Positions 42,103-50,532 of a stretch of 64,000 nt of DNA are shown here, piece by piece. The notes under the pieces are model-generated. The model saw nothing but the letters and a program-made list of their open reading frames with translations, was not told the origin of the DNA and did no database searches. The position numbers and the translations under genes were made by a program. Every line of letters begins with the position of its first letter. Position 1 is the first letter of the stretch. This DNA is from Clostridiales bacterium oral taxon 876 str. F0540 (GTDB taxonomy: Bacteria > Bacillota > Clostridia > Clostridiales > Clostridiaceae): NCBI GenBank assembly GCA_000466585.1, contig KE993494.1, forward strand, positions 13,427 to 77,426, given 5' to 3'.

Positions 42103-42120
42103 GTAATTACCTCTTTCAGA

Positions 42121-42840
42121 TTAATTTTCATGTCTTCTCAAATAATCCTGACATCTATTGTACCAAAGTCTTTCATGCTCCTCTGATGGAACGACTCTCT
42201 TAGTTAAATCACTAACCTTAAAAACTCCGGCTTCTTCGCACCAGCTCATGCAAACTCTATAAAAGGTTGTATCTGTATTTTCAGGTTCAAAGTGTGCATA
42301 GACATATTTAAAACCTTTATTAAAAGCTGCAACAAGTCTTGAATGCCCGTCTATTGAGACTATCTTGTTATCGATTTTCACACAGGTAACTATAACATCT
42401 TCAGGTTTCTCTATCCATAAGCATGCCCTATCTAGCTTTACCTTGTCCACAGTAAGCTGCTCTGGAACGATGTCATTTATATCTATTTTAAAGACATTAA
42501 TATTAGAATCTAAGTTCAATATCCATGCAATATCTTTTTTAAAACCTGCTTGTATTAACTCATCACAGCTAAATATATTTTCATCTTTTCGATATGAAAT
42601 TGTTTTTACATATGGGTTCCAATACACAAGTTCCTCAATGAATCCTTTAAGCAGTTGCACCTTATCGCATTCTTCAAGGATATTTAAATTAACAATTTCC
42701 GCTTCATAAATGTTTTTTATGTTATATTCAAATACTCCAAAAACCTTTTCATTTTCACTAGCCAGTAATGCAGTATTATGTATAAAACTATTTTCGTATT
42801 TTATATAATCATTATTCTTTCTCGCCCTGTAAAATTCCAT
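42121..42840 (-). CDS. Unknown protein with a ParB-like IDGHSR motif
   Basis: No firm family. 239 residues, cytoplasmic, no signal or transmembrane segment. The N-terminal 110 residues, with alternating strands and helices (EYNIKNIYEAEIVNLNIL region), may be GNAT-like but no acetyl-CoA motif is clear. The C-terminal part has VSIDGHSRLVAAFNKGFKYVYAH (about residues 165-187), close to the ParB/sulfiredoxin nucleotide-binding signature (IDGHHR), followed by Cys- and Trp-containing segments. Such ParB-like domains can be CTPases or kinases; here that is only a suggestion. Gaps of 17-18 bases to both neighbours. Confidence 0.6.
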   Translation of the reverse strand: MEFYRARKNNDYIKYENSFIHNTALLASENEKVFGVFEYNIKNIYEAEIVNLNILEECDKVQLLKGFIEELVYWNPYVKTISYRKDENIFSCDELIQAGFKKDIAWILNLDSNINVFKIDINDIVPEQLTVDKVKLDRACLWIEKPEDVIVTCVKIDNKIVSIDGHSRLVAAFNKGFKYVYAHFEPENTDTTFYRVCMSWCEEAGVFKVSDLTKRVVPSEEHERLWYNRCQDYLRRHEN

Positions 42841-42857
42841 TTTATATCCTCATTTCG

Positions 42858-44054
42858 TTAGTAATCAGTAGAAAGACTTCTTAAGTACCTGCCCTCACCC
42901 TCTATGTTCTCTGGCGGCTCCACAAAGCCTTGTCTAACTAAATACTCATTAGTTTGTCCAAAAATTTGATGCCATATTTCATTTCCAATCTCTTTAATTG
43001 GCACCCCATGTATTATTGCTGTAAGTTCTCTCATTTCATCCTCAAGGTTTTTAAAAACTTTCTCTACTATAGGATATATATTTGAAAGAATTATAGCTGA
43101 CAACTCATTAACTATTTCATTATCCTTCGAGTAAAAGATAGGAACCTTAACATCCAAGCTGCCATTTTTATCATTAAAACTTAAATAGCTCATTTCCTCT
43201 AAAAAATCCACTATATTTCTATCCCACTCCGAAAGCTCATAATAGTTGATGTTCTCTTTATTTATTTTGAGAATTAGTTCTCCACATTTTTGTGCAATTT
43301 CTTTGTTCATATTATCAATAAGTTTCATATAGGCTACGCTTAATTCATGAAAAGGAGTTGCAGCCTCAAGAGATTTTTGTGTCATCCTGAAAAATCTAAA
43401 TATATCTTTTCTTTGACCGTTATCATCACCGAAGCTATTAAAGGTATAGCCACAGGCTCTATAATTATTGCTGCTGCACAAAAGCTTGCTGCTATAACTT
43501 TCTACAACCTTGCTTTCTTCATAAGCTATAATAATATAATCTCTATTTCCTGGCTGAAGCTTGGAAGTGCAAAATATATCTTTCTTTTCAAAATAGTCAA
43601 AGGCCAACCCATCAAATATCTTATCGCAAATGATATGGTATAAAATTCTTTTGTAACTAAATGAACTGCTGGTTGTTAGTTGAGATATCTTTTTTATAAG
43701 TATATCCTCTAAAGCCATTATGCTGGTTCCAATTTCTTGTCCAATATTTTTTAGATATTCTTCCATAGTAAAAACATCTTTTTCTAAAAATATTGGGAAC
43801 TTAATTCTGTAATTATCTTCCTTTACCTCTAGTGCATTAATCCTACTAAGACTCTCTATTGCTTCATCAAAATTCTTTTCATCAATACCCAAGCTACTTA
43901 TAACTTCATTTTTAGTTATTGAAAAGGGCTTGCTATTTGCAATCATGTAGATTATTTCCGCAGCATATTCCTTACTGCATACATAGGCTGGATTATAGTC
44001 ATCATAGCTCCCTGTATCTCCAAAGAAATAAAAATTTACTCTTTTGCGTTTCAT
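42858..44054 (-). CDS. Unknown cytoplasmic protein with N-terminal winged-helix-like region
   Basis: 398 residues, not recognised. Residues 25-85 (YAAEIIYMIANSKPFSITKNEVISSLGIDEKNFDEAIESLSRINAL) read like a winged-helix DNA-binding domain of the kind found in ArsR/MarR-type regulators. The rest is mostly helical, with a Cys/Tyr-containing middle and a conserved-looking IIHGVPIKEIGNEIWHQIFGQTNEYLV near the end. It could be a local regulator of the accessory array, but no operator is evident. Starts after TAGGAGACAAAG; 9 bases downstream of the VanW gene. Confidence 0.55.
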   Translation of the reverse strand: MKRKRVNFYFFGDTGSYDDYNPAYVCSKEYAAEIIYMIANSKPFSITKNEVISSLGIDEKNFDEAIESLSRINALEVKEDNYRIKFPIFLEKDVFTMEEYLKNIGQEIGTSIMALEDILIKKISQLTTSSSFSYKRILYHIICDKIFDGLAFDYFEKKDIFCTSKLQPGNRDYIIIAYEESKVVESYSSKLLCSSNNYRACGYTFNSFGDDNGQRKDIFRFFRMTQKSLEAATPFHELSVAYMKLIDNMNKEIAQKCGELILKINKENINYYELSEWDRNIVDFLEEMSYLSFNDKNGSLDVKVPIFYSKDNEIVNELSAIILSNIYPIVEKVFKNLEDEMRELTAIIHGVPIKEIGNEIWHQIFGQTNEYLVRQGFVEPPENIEGEGRYLRSLSTDY

Positions 44055-44063
44055 CTTTGTCTC

Positions 44064-44885
44064 CTATACACTCAAATATGGATTATATATCATATAAGCA
44101 TGATTTTCTGTAACATACTCATCTTTAATCAAACCAATATTTTTGTTATAAGTTTTCCTATAAATTATATTATTACGTACATATCCACCAAACAGAGCAG
44201 GTGTAATTGAATGTTCCTTTTCATATAGCTCATAGCTATTCATAGACTCCTCTGTACTCCTCCACTCACCTACTAGATTGTCTTTAGTTAGATGTAATAA
44301 AAGCTGAAACTCAAAATTTGTTCCATTATAAATTTGCAGGTCTAGGGAGGGATATGAACAGGTTGCTCCAGTTCCAAAGGGCTGAGTTCTACTTACATCT
44401 GGAAAAATATCATGGCTGTGCCTGTACCGTTCGGTTATAGTTAAACCAGTATGCAAAGTCATCCAATATATAAGATTTGAAAGCTGACAAAGACCGCCGC
44501 CAACTCCAGCCTTAAAGCTGCCGTCTGCACAGAGTACCAATCCATCTAAATATCCCTTTTTATATATAGGCTTGCCTATAAGCTTCCAATAGGAAAAGGT
44601 TTCACCCGGTTTTAAAACTATACCATTTAGTTTTTTAATAGCGATTTTAAGATTAATAATTTTATTATATTGAAGCTGCATATCCACATCCTTTAACTCT
44701 CTCAAAAGAGGTGTGCTATGTGTAAACACGCTATATTTATATGGTTCTCTACTTATATTATTAGTATAGACTCTTCCGCTGAAGTACCACTGCTTATACC
44801 TTTTTGCTGTATAATAAGCTTTTCCCATTAGCAACCTTATTTTTGATCTTTTTATTGCCTTTTTTTCCAGATACATCTTACCCAC
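44064..44885 (-). CDS. VanW family protein
   Basis: 273 residues. VanW core visible: LKIAIKKLNGIVLKPGETFSYWKLIGKP, then CADGSFKAGVGGGLCQLSNLIYWM and ERYRHSHDIFPDVSRTQPFGTGATCSYP. No signal peptide; the first 40 residues are basic. VanW occurs in some glycopeptide-resistance clusters but also widely elsewhere, and its function is unknown. No vanHAX genes are here. The start is uncertain: GTG at 44885 or ATG at 44876, both close to G-rich sequence. Confidence 0.88.
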   Translation of the reverse strand: MGKMYLEKKAIKRSKIRLLMGKAYYTAKRYKQWYFSGRVYTNNISREPYKYSVFTHSTPLLRELKDVDMQLQYNKIINLKIAIKKLNGIVLKPGETFSYWKLIGKPIYKKGYLDGLVLCADGSFKAGVGGGLCQLSNLIYWMTLHTGLTITERYRHSHDIFPDVSRTQPFGTGATCSYPSLDLQIYNGTNFEFQLLLHLTKDNLVGEWRSTEESMNSYELYEKEHSITPALFGGYVRNNIIYRKTYNKNIGLIKDEYVTENHAYMIYNPYLSV

Positions 44886-44917
44886 ATCCCCATACCATCA
44901 AAATGTAAAAATGGTTT

Positions 44918-44976
44918 GCCATATAAACATTTATCCATATGGCTGACTGTACTGTTTTTTTAATAATGTCAGCTAA
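44918..44976. other. Gene-free gap with two inverted repeats upstream of the VanW gene
   Basis: The 150-base gap 44886-45035 has GCCATAT...ATATGGC (44918-44943) and, sharing its last bases, GGCTGAC...GTCAGCT. Overlapping stems cannot form together, so this could be a switch, an operator region, or a remnant. No U-tract is adjacent. Confidence 0.35.
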
Positions 44977-45035
44977 CCGACTTCTTTTTACAAGTCACTA
45001 ATAATACTAGTCCTATAACTAATTGCAGATTATTC

Positions 45036-45434
45036 TTATATCTTCTTCGCAAAAGCCAGTATATGACCATCTAAATCTGAGCCATAAGCAACATGATCTC
45101 CCCAATTTCTAAGTTCTGCTTTGCTTATTCCGGTTCCACCCGCATTAACAAGTCTAATATAATATTCATCGGGATCATCTACAAATAAGTATATTTCGCT
45201 CCTTGGAATCCCATTTGCCTCCTTAGGATTTGGAATCTTATTTTGAAGGATTCTCATTATTCCTTCCTCAGGCATTATACCTAATAAAGCATTATTTAAA
45301 AGCTGGAACTCTGTCATACCCGGTACATGTAAAATAGGTTTATAGCCTAAAAGCTCCTCATAAAACAATTTGCTTTTCTCCTGGTCTTTTACATAAATAA
45401 TAATCATTAAGTTTTCATTTTTACTAATGCTCAT
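45036..45434 (-). CDS. VOC-superfamily protein (glyoxalase/bleomycin-resistance fold)
   Basis: 132 residues from the ATG at 45434 (GGTGAGTAAA upstream). Two beta-alpha-beta-beta-beta modules: IIIYVKDQEKSKLFYEELLGYKP at the start and IYLFVDDPDEYYIRLVNAGGTG, WGDHVAYGSDLDGHILAFA at the end. Resembles antibiotic-binding or dioxygenase-like VOC proteins; metal ligands are only partly evident (His in WGDHVAYG). Substrate unknown. Confidence 0.85.
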   Translation of the reverse strand: MSISKNENLMIIIYVKDQEKSKLFYEELLGYKPILHVPGMTEFQLLNNALLGIMPEEGIMRILQNKIPNPKEANGIPRSEIYLFVDDPDEYYIRLVNAGGTGISKAELRNWGDHVAYGSDLDGHILAFAKKI

Positions 45435-45474
45435 TTTACTCACCATTCTTACTAACTCTTGTAACTAATTGACC

Positions 45475-46029
45475 TTATATTTCAATATTTTCTATACACT
45501 CAATTTTTTCATCATTAAAGGTGAATCTGAATATATCGGGCATCTTCATGTTAAACCAAAAATCATAATTATATTTTTTATCAAAGTAATTTAATATAAC
45601 TCCTAATATTGTTCCGTGTGTTCCTATTATAATATTTTCACCCTTATGTTTTCTGAGTACCTGATATAATGCTTTTATGCCTCTATCTTGGGTTATTCTC
45701 AATGTTTCACCGTTATACAAGCAAAAGTCAAAGTCCTCCCATTGCTGTTTAGAGAAAGAAAGGAAGTCTTCTATATAAACATCGGATACCTTTCGCTCCT
45801 TAAAATCCTCTATAGTTTCTATATCGAGATGCTTTTCTTTTGCAATTGGCTCAACAGTTGAGACAGCCCTTTTATACGGGCTAGAAATGACTTTTGTTAT
45901 ATTAATTTCCTTAAATACTTTAACTAATGTCAAGGCATCTTCTTTCCCCTTGTCTGTAAGCGGCCTTATAAAATCATCAGGTGTATACTTGACTTCCGCA
46001 TGCCTTATAAAATATATATTTGTGTGCAT
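45475..46029 (-). CDS. Histidine phosphatase (phosphoglycerate mutase-like)
   Basis: 184 residues. Catalytic RHA motif in IYFIRHAEVKYT (His about residue 10), second Arg in ISSPYKRAVSTVEPI, and the distal His in IIIGTHGTILGVIL (about residue 139). Small-molecule or protein phosphatase of the histidine acid branch-1; not a glycolytic mutase, judging by length. It is the first gene of the accessory array, 40 bases after DUF58. Confidence 0.9.
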   Translation of the reverse strand: MHTNIYFIRHAEVKYTPDDFIRPLTDKGKEDALTLVKVFKEINITKVISSPYKRAVSTVEPIAKEKHLDIETIEDFKERKVSDVYIEDFLSFSKQQWEDFDFCLYNGETLRITQDRGIKALYQVLRKHKGENIIIGTHGTILGVILNYFDKKYNYDFWFNMKMPDIFRFTFNDEKIECIENIEI

Positions 46030-46069
46030 TTTTGCCCCCCTATTTACTATTAAATATTAATAAATCCCC

Positions 46070-46957
46070 TTAATTACTGGAAAGCACTCCGCTTCTAGAA
46101 AGCTTTTCAAGCATTACTTTTTCTATGCCTTCATCAGAAGATGCTTCTATATAAGCAGCACCATATTTTGATGCTATATCTGCTATGCTTTTTTTAAATA
46201 AGCCAAGCTGCTTTTTATAGGCTTTCATAATAGAGGGATTTAGTATTATATTTCTGTCTTCTCTGGTTTCGCTGTCTATCAGTTTCACTTGACCATAGTA
46301 ATCAGGTTCAAGCTCCTCGGGTGATAATATATGTATAAGTATCACTTCCTGTTTTTTAAAAGTTAAGTATTTAATTGCTTCTCCTATACCATTTTCAGTG
46401 AAGAAGTCAGATATGATTATAGATACTCCCTTATTTTTAAAATCTTTTTTTACAACAGAAGCATTGATATCTGTCGCTCCTTCAAATTCAATATTTTTCA
46501 AATAACTCAAGGTCCTCTGAAGCATTAGCTTTCCACTTAGTGCGTCAGTAACTCTAAGTTCCTTGTTTTGCATAGTATTTACACAAACTCTATCAAGATT
46601 ATTTAGAGCTAAATATGAAAAGGCAGCAGCCAGCCTTAATGCTAAAATGGATTTTGAAGGTTGTCCAAAGCTCATAGACTTGCTGCCGTCAACAAAAATA
46701 TTTATCATTGCTTCTCTTTCTTCCATAAATAGCTTTATAAAAAACTTATCAAATCTTCCATAAGCATTCCAATCAATTCTTCTAAAATCATCTCCCGGTA
46801 CATATTCCCTGAAGTCAGAAAACTCTACTGAAGTTCCTTTAACCTTTGATTTTCTTGCTCCTGAAGCACCAAAACTTGCACTTTTTTTAATATTAATATT
46901 TAAATTTTCGAGAATTTTAAAGAACTCAGCATCAAACAATTTACTCTTGTCTTCCAT
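46070..46957 (-). CDS. DUF58 domain protein (MoxR-associated)
   Basis: 295 residues. Family signature R/EYVPGDDFRRIDWNAYGRFDKFFIKLFMEER (about residues 48-80) is complete, followed by a VWA-like fold whose MIDAS region reads FVDGSKSMSFG. No transmembrane segment, so cytoplasmic or peripheral. Always found with MoxR ATPases; thought to recruit client proteins to MoxR. It follows the moxR gene by 7 bases, and is the last Bat-type gene before the accessory array. Confidence 0.92.
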   Translation of the reverse strand: MEDKSKLFDAEFFKILENLNINIKKSASFGASGARKSKVKGTSVEFSDFREYVPGDDFRRIDWNAYGRFDKFFIKLFMEEREAMINIFVDGSKSMSFGQPSKSILALRLAAAFSYLALNNLDRVCVNTMQNKELRVTDALSGKLMLQRTLSYLKNIEFEGATDINASVVKKDFKNKGVSIIISDFFTENGIGEAIKYLTFKKQEVILIHILSPEELEPDYYGQVKLIDSETREDRNIILNPSIMKAYKKQLGLFKKSIADIASKYGAAYIEASSDEGIEKVMLEKLSRSGVLSSN

Positions 46958-46964
46958 AGCTGCC

Positions 46965-47951
46965 TCACATTACTTTCACGCTTTGAAGTATTTCCGTTAT
47001 TAGTCCGTCAGTGGTTATACCATCAGATATAGCATCAAAGTTTAAAAATATTCTATGTCTCAGTGCTGGGTATGCAACATATTTTATATCTTCAAAAGAT
47101 ACATTAAATCTGCCTTCCATAATAGCCCTTATTTTAGCGGCACTTATCATAGCCTGAGCTGCTCTTGGACTTGCTCCATAGCTTACATATTTTTTTGAAA
47201 CCTCTGGCGCATGTTCATTTTCCGGATGAGTAGCTAGAAGCACCTTCAAAGCATATTCTTGTACACCTTTTGAAATTGGTACTTCCCTAAATATTTTTCT
47301 CATTTCAAGTATAGTTTCACCATCTATTATTTTATTTAGTTCAACCTCTTTGTTAGTTATGGTTACATCCATGATAGCCTGAAGTTCACTTAAGTTTGGG
47401 AACTTAACATCTAATTTAAATAAAAATCTGTCGAGCTGTGCTTCCGGAAGAGGATAAGTTCCTTCCATTTCAATAGGATTCTGTGTTGCCAGTACCATGA
47501 ATGGCTCTGAAAGCTTATATGTGCTTTTACCAACAGTAACTGTTCTCTCCTGCATAGCTTCGAGAAGTGCAGATTGAGTTTTAGGAGTTGCTCTGTTTAT
47601 TTCATCTGCTAAAACCAAGTTAGCAAAAACAGGTCCCTTTTGAAATTCAAAATTATTATTTGAGTTGCTATCTTTAACAATAATATTTGTTCCCACTACA
47701 TCTGCAGGCATTAAATCTGGAGTAAACTGTATTCTTGAAAAAGATAAATCCATAACCTTTGCAAGTGTCTTTACCAGTTGAGTTTTACCAAGTCCGGGAG
47801 CACCCTCTAAAAGCACGTTGCCTCCTGTAAAGATAGCCAGCAGCACCTGTCTTATAATATCCTTTTGCCCTATAATGGCCTTTCCAACTTCCTCCTCAAT
47901 ACTTTTTACTTTAAGAACTATATCTTCAATAATCTTTTCATCAATTTCCAT
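46965..47951 (-). CDS. MoxR-family AAA+ ATPase
   Basis: 328 residues, normal length. Walker A GAPGLGKTQ (about residue 45), Walker B NLVLADEINRATPKTQSALLEAMQE, sensor-1 LATQNPIEMEGTYPLPEAQLDRF, and a C-terminal lid with SYGASPRAAQAMI. MoxR proteins are chaperone-like and help assemble or activate VWA-containing partners, which here are encoded downstream. GGGG precedes the ATG. The gap to the upstream membrane-protein gene is 19 bases. Confidence 0.94.
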   Translation of the reverse strand: MEIDEKIIEDIVLKVKSIEEEVGKAIIGQKDIIRQVLLAIFTGGNVLLEGAPGLGKTQLVKTLAKVMDLSFSRIQFTPDLMPADVVGTNIIVKDSNSNNNFEFQKGPVFANLVLADEINRATPKTQSALLEAMQERTVTVGKSTYKLSEPFMVLATQNPIEMEGTYPLPEAQLDRFLFKLDVKFPNLSELQAIMDVTITNKEVELNKIIDGETILEMRKIFREVPISKGVQEYALKVLLATHPENEHAPEVSKKYVSYGASPRAAQAMISAAKIRAIMEGRFNVSFEDIKYVAYPALRHRIFLNFDAISDGITTDGLITEILQSVKVM

Positions 47952-47970
47952 GACTATACCCCTTTCATTT

Positions 47971-49578
47971 TTATTGTTCCAGTGAAGTAAAATAGTTTTT
48001 AATAATATCTTTCATTGCTTCTGGTATTACATAAGAATTCATATTTTCATAAGCCTTCTCTTTATACTTTCCTATAACTTTGCTTAAATCCTGTGGTTTA
48101 TTATTATCTGCAGACGTTTTGCTGTCTGGAGGCGGAGGCAGATATACATCTTCTCCCTGTGAAGCATTGCCGCTTTCGGTTTTATTGAGTCCTGATGAGC
48201 CTTTATCACTGCCTCCGCTGTTTCCAGTTTTACCGGGGTTATTGCTGTTTCCACTATTTTGGTCTTCTTTACTACTATCACCAGATTTATTATCATTATC
48301 ATTCATTTTGTTTTCTGGACTCTCAGAATTGGTTCCCGGTTTTTGCCCTTGCTCATTACTCCCATTTGCTGATGTACTGCCTTCATTACTGCCATTTTTG
48401 CCCGGCTGACTACCTGATTGTGAAATATTTTCTGACTGACCGGACTGGTTTTGCTGCTGTTGATTTTCTGCGACTTTATTTTCAGGCATAAAATTACTTT
48501 GAATATCTTTTAATTCGTTTTTAGCATACTTATTATCCATAGTCTTATTCAAGGAGTCCTTAAAACTGTTTAGAGAATTGGCTAAATCCTTAAACTTTTC
48601 CGGATTATTAGAAGCTAGCTTATCTGCCATATCATTAAGTGACTTTTTAAGTTCGCTGTCCTCTGTGCTTTTTGCAGTATCAGCAAAATCCTTCGCTATT
48701 TTTTTCTGTTCTTCATCATTAGCACCCTGTATATTTTGTGGAAGATTACTTATTTCCCGGGCAATCTCCTCTTTATCTCCTCTTTCGATGGCATTTGCCA
48801 AATTATTTGTATAATTGTTTCTCGAAAGACCACTGGCTACATTATTCAAATCATTTTCCTTATATTTATTTTTAATCTCATCAGTTTTCATTTGAAATTT
48901 AGTCAATGAGTTATCTATTTCTGAGAGGCTTTTAGCCTCTTTAATTTCTTTTTTTAATGAAGTTAGATTTTCTATTAATTCTTTTCTATCTTCTTCTTTC
49001 AAAGTAGAATTTTTCTTTATATCCTTTTCTATCTTCTCTATACTTGCTATTTTTTCTTCTTGAGTTATATTAAATTTATATTTTTGTTCAGCTTTATCTT
49101 TTGCTTTTGTTGGTATGAAATTTGTTGCAGTTATTATAAATACAAATGCAATGAATAATGCAATCTGTTTTTTATTTATCTTAAATTTTATTTTACTTTT
49201 ATAATCTAATTGCTTTAACTTGCTTAGAGTATCTTTTTTCTGCAGAGTCGCAAACATATCCTCTTTTCCTATAAGCTCCAAAGAGGTTACGGTTCTTTCT
49301 TTTAATCCTAGAGAATCTGCTGTCTTGGCTGCTTTATAATTTTTAGGTACTCTGGTTAACCCAATCAAAAGCGTAATAACAACACTAGCTGCTATAAGCT
49401 TTAAAACTATCAAGTATACTTTATATAGAGGAAAGAGCAGTGCTGAAATACTCACTGCTGCTCCACAAAGTAAAGCTCCTATTATTCCCCAAATAATATA
49501 ATTAAAAATTATGCTAAGGTGAATTCTAAGCTTTATTTTCTTTATAAAAGCCATAATTTCTTTATCAACACTGCTCAT
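47971..49578 (-). CDS. Membrane protein with coiled-coil and low-complexity region (DUF4175-like)
   Basis: 535 residues from the ATG at 49578 (GGAGGG upstream). Two or three transmembrane helices (about 25-45, 52-75 and 140-158), then a long charged helical region (about 170-360; repeated Lys/Glu and Asn, coiled-coil-like), then about 130 residues dominated by Asn, Gly, Ser, Gln and Pro (about 365-495), and a short C-terminal helix. The position next to MoxR suggests a system-specific substrate or partner. The low-complexity part could be a surface or periplasm-like linker. Function unknown. Confidence 0.75.
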   Translation of the reverse strand: MSSVDKEIMAFIKKIKLRIHLSIIFNYIIWGIIGALLCGAAVSISALLFPLYKVYLIVLKLIAASVVITLLIGLTRVPKNYKAAKTADSLGLKERTVTSLELIGKEDMFATLQKKDTLSKLKQLDYKSKIKFKINKKQIALFIAFVFIITATNFIPTKAKDKAEQKYKFNITQEEKIASIEKIEKDIKKNSTLKEEDRKELIENLTSLKKEIKEAKSLSEIDNSLTKFQMKTDEIKNKYKENDLNNVASGLSRNNYTNNLANAIERGDKEEIAREISNLPQNIQGANDEEQKKIAKDFADTAKSTEDSELKKSLNDMADKLASNNPEKFKDLANSLNSFKDSLNKTMDNKYAKNELKDIQSNFMPENKVAENQQQQNQSGQSENISQSGSQPGKNGSNEGSTSANGSNEQGQKPGTNSESPENKMNDNDNKSGDSSKEDQNSGNSNNPGKTGNSGGSDKGSSGLNKTESGNASQGEDVYLPPPPDSKTSADNNKPQDLSKVIGKYKEKAYENMNSYVIPEAMKDIIKNYFTSLEQ

Positions 49579-49615
49579 TTTTCTACCCTCCATATGGAAT
49601 TAGTTTCAATTTGCT

Positions 49616-50530
49616 TTATTCAATATCTTTATTTCTGATTTTTAACTTCTTTCTTATTGGGTTTACATTTAATGCACTGAGATAAAATAGTAAACAAGCC
49701 ATACCAAAATTTACTATTGTACTTATAATCCAAGGCTTCATAGCGCTTTTACCAAAACCCGATAGCATACCGCCAATAATAGGAATACTTTGCGCTCCGC
49801 TTCCTCCGAACTGATCAATTAAAAGTGAAGCAAATCCAATTAGTGGATTGAAATACAAAAGCGGAAAGAAGGTTTGAACCGTTTGAGATACCGGCATACC
49901 TGGCTGCTGCACTTGAGTGACTTTACCATATACAAAAACCTGCATATATATGGCAGTTAATATTATAGTTCCAAATAACAGAAATAAAACTACGGCATAG
50001 GTAACAACATTTGATGTTGTTGTTTTTTTAATTATTGTTGAGAAGAAAACTCCTAAACACCCCATAAGTATTGCAACAACTAGATAGAACAAAAATAGTT
50101 GAAGAAGGTTTGTTATTGATATTCCTCCAAATACAAAAACTGTAGCAAATATAGGGAAAGAAGCTATTATTAGAAGTATTACCTGACTTAAGCAGGAAAA
50201 TAACTTTCCTAATATTATAGATCTTGGTCGAAGCTTAGTACATAATAATAAATCTAGTGTTTGCCTTTCTCTTTCCCCTGATATTGATCCCGAAGTAAGT
50301 GCCGGAGCAATAAAAATAATAAGCATGAACTGTATTGCTGCAAGGAAGCCATAAGTTATTGTTGCTGCTTGACGATTAACTCCTGTAGCTGACATATCGC
50401 TCATTATCATCATTAGGATAAAGGTAGCTACAACTGTCATTACTAATAGATAGGCTCCTATCATTCCTGCAGCCTTCCAATTTCTCATTTTAACCTTTAG
50501 TTCTTTCGATAAAACCGGATTAAACCTCAT
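49616..50530 (-). CDS. ABC-2 type transporter permease
   Basis: 304 residues with about six transmembrane helices; pattern RFNPVLSKELKVKMRNWKAAGMIGAYLL, the IAPALTSGSISGERERQTLDLLLCTKLRPRSIILGKL segment (family signature, cytoplasmic loop), and MGCLGVFFSTIIKKTTTSNV. Partner of the ATPase ending 2 bases upstream. ABC-2 exporters carry drugs, lipids or polysaccharides. In the Bat/MoxR set it may supply envelope material, but the substrate is unknown. Confidence 0.88.
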   Translation of the reverse strand: MRFNPVLSKELKVKMRNWKAAGMIGAYLLVMTVVATFILMMIMSDMSATGVNRQAATITYGFLAAIQFMLIIFIAPALTSGSISGERERQTLDLLLCTKLRPRSIILGKLFSCLSQVILLIIASFPIFATVFVFGGISITNLLQLFLFYLVVAILMGCLGVFFSTIIKKTTTSNVVTYAVVLFLLFGTIILTAIYMQVFVYGKVTQVQQPGMPVSQTVQTFFPLLYFNPLIGFASLLIDQFGGSGAQSIPIIGGMLSGFGKSAMKPWIISTIVNFGMACLLFYLSALNVNPIRKKLKIRNKDIE

Positions 50531-50532
50531 TT

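Noticed and set aside
41882..42106. Open frames antisense to real genes here and within the OPT, VWA and MoxR-linked genes
   Set aside because: They run opposite to complete genes with clear domains, lack ribosome-binding sites and have no protein-like composition.
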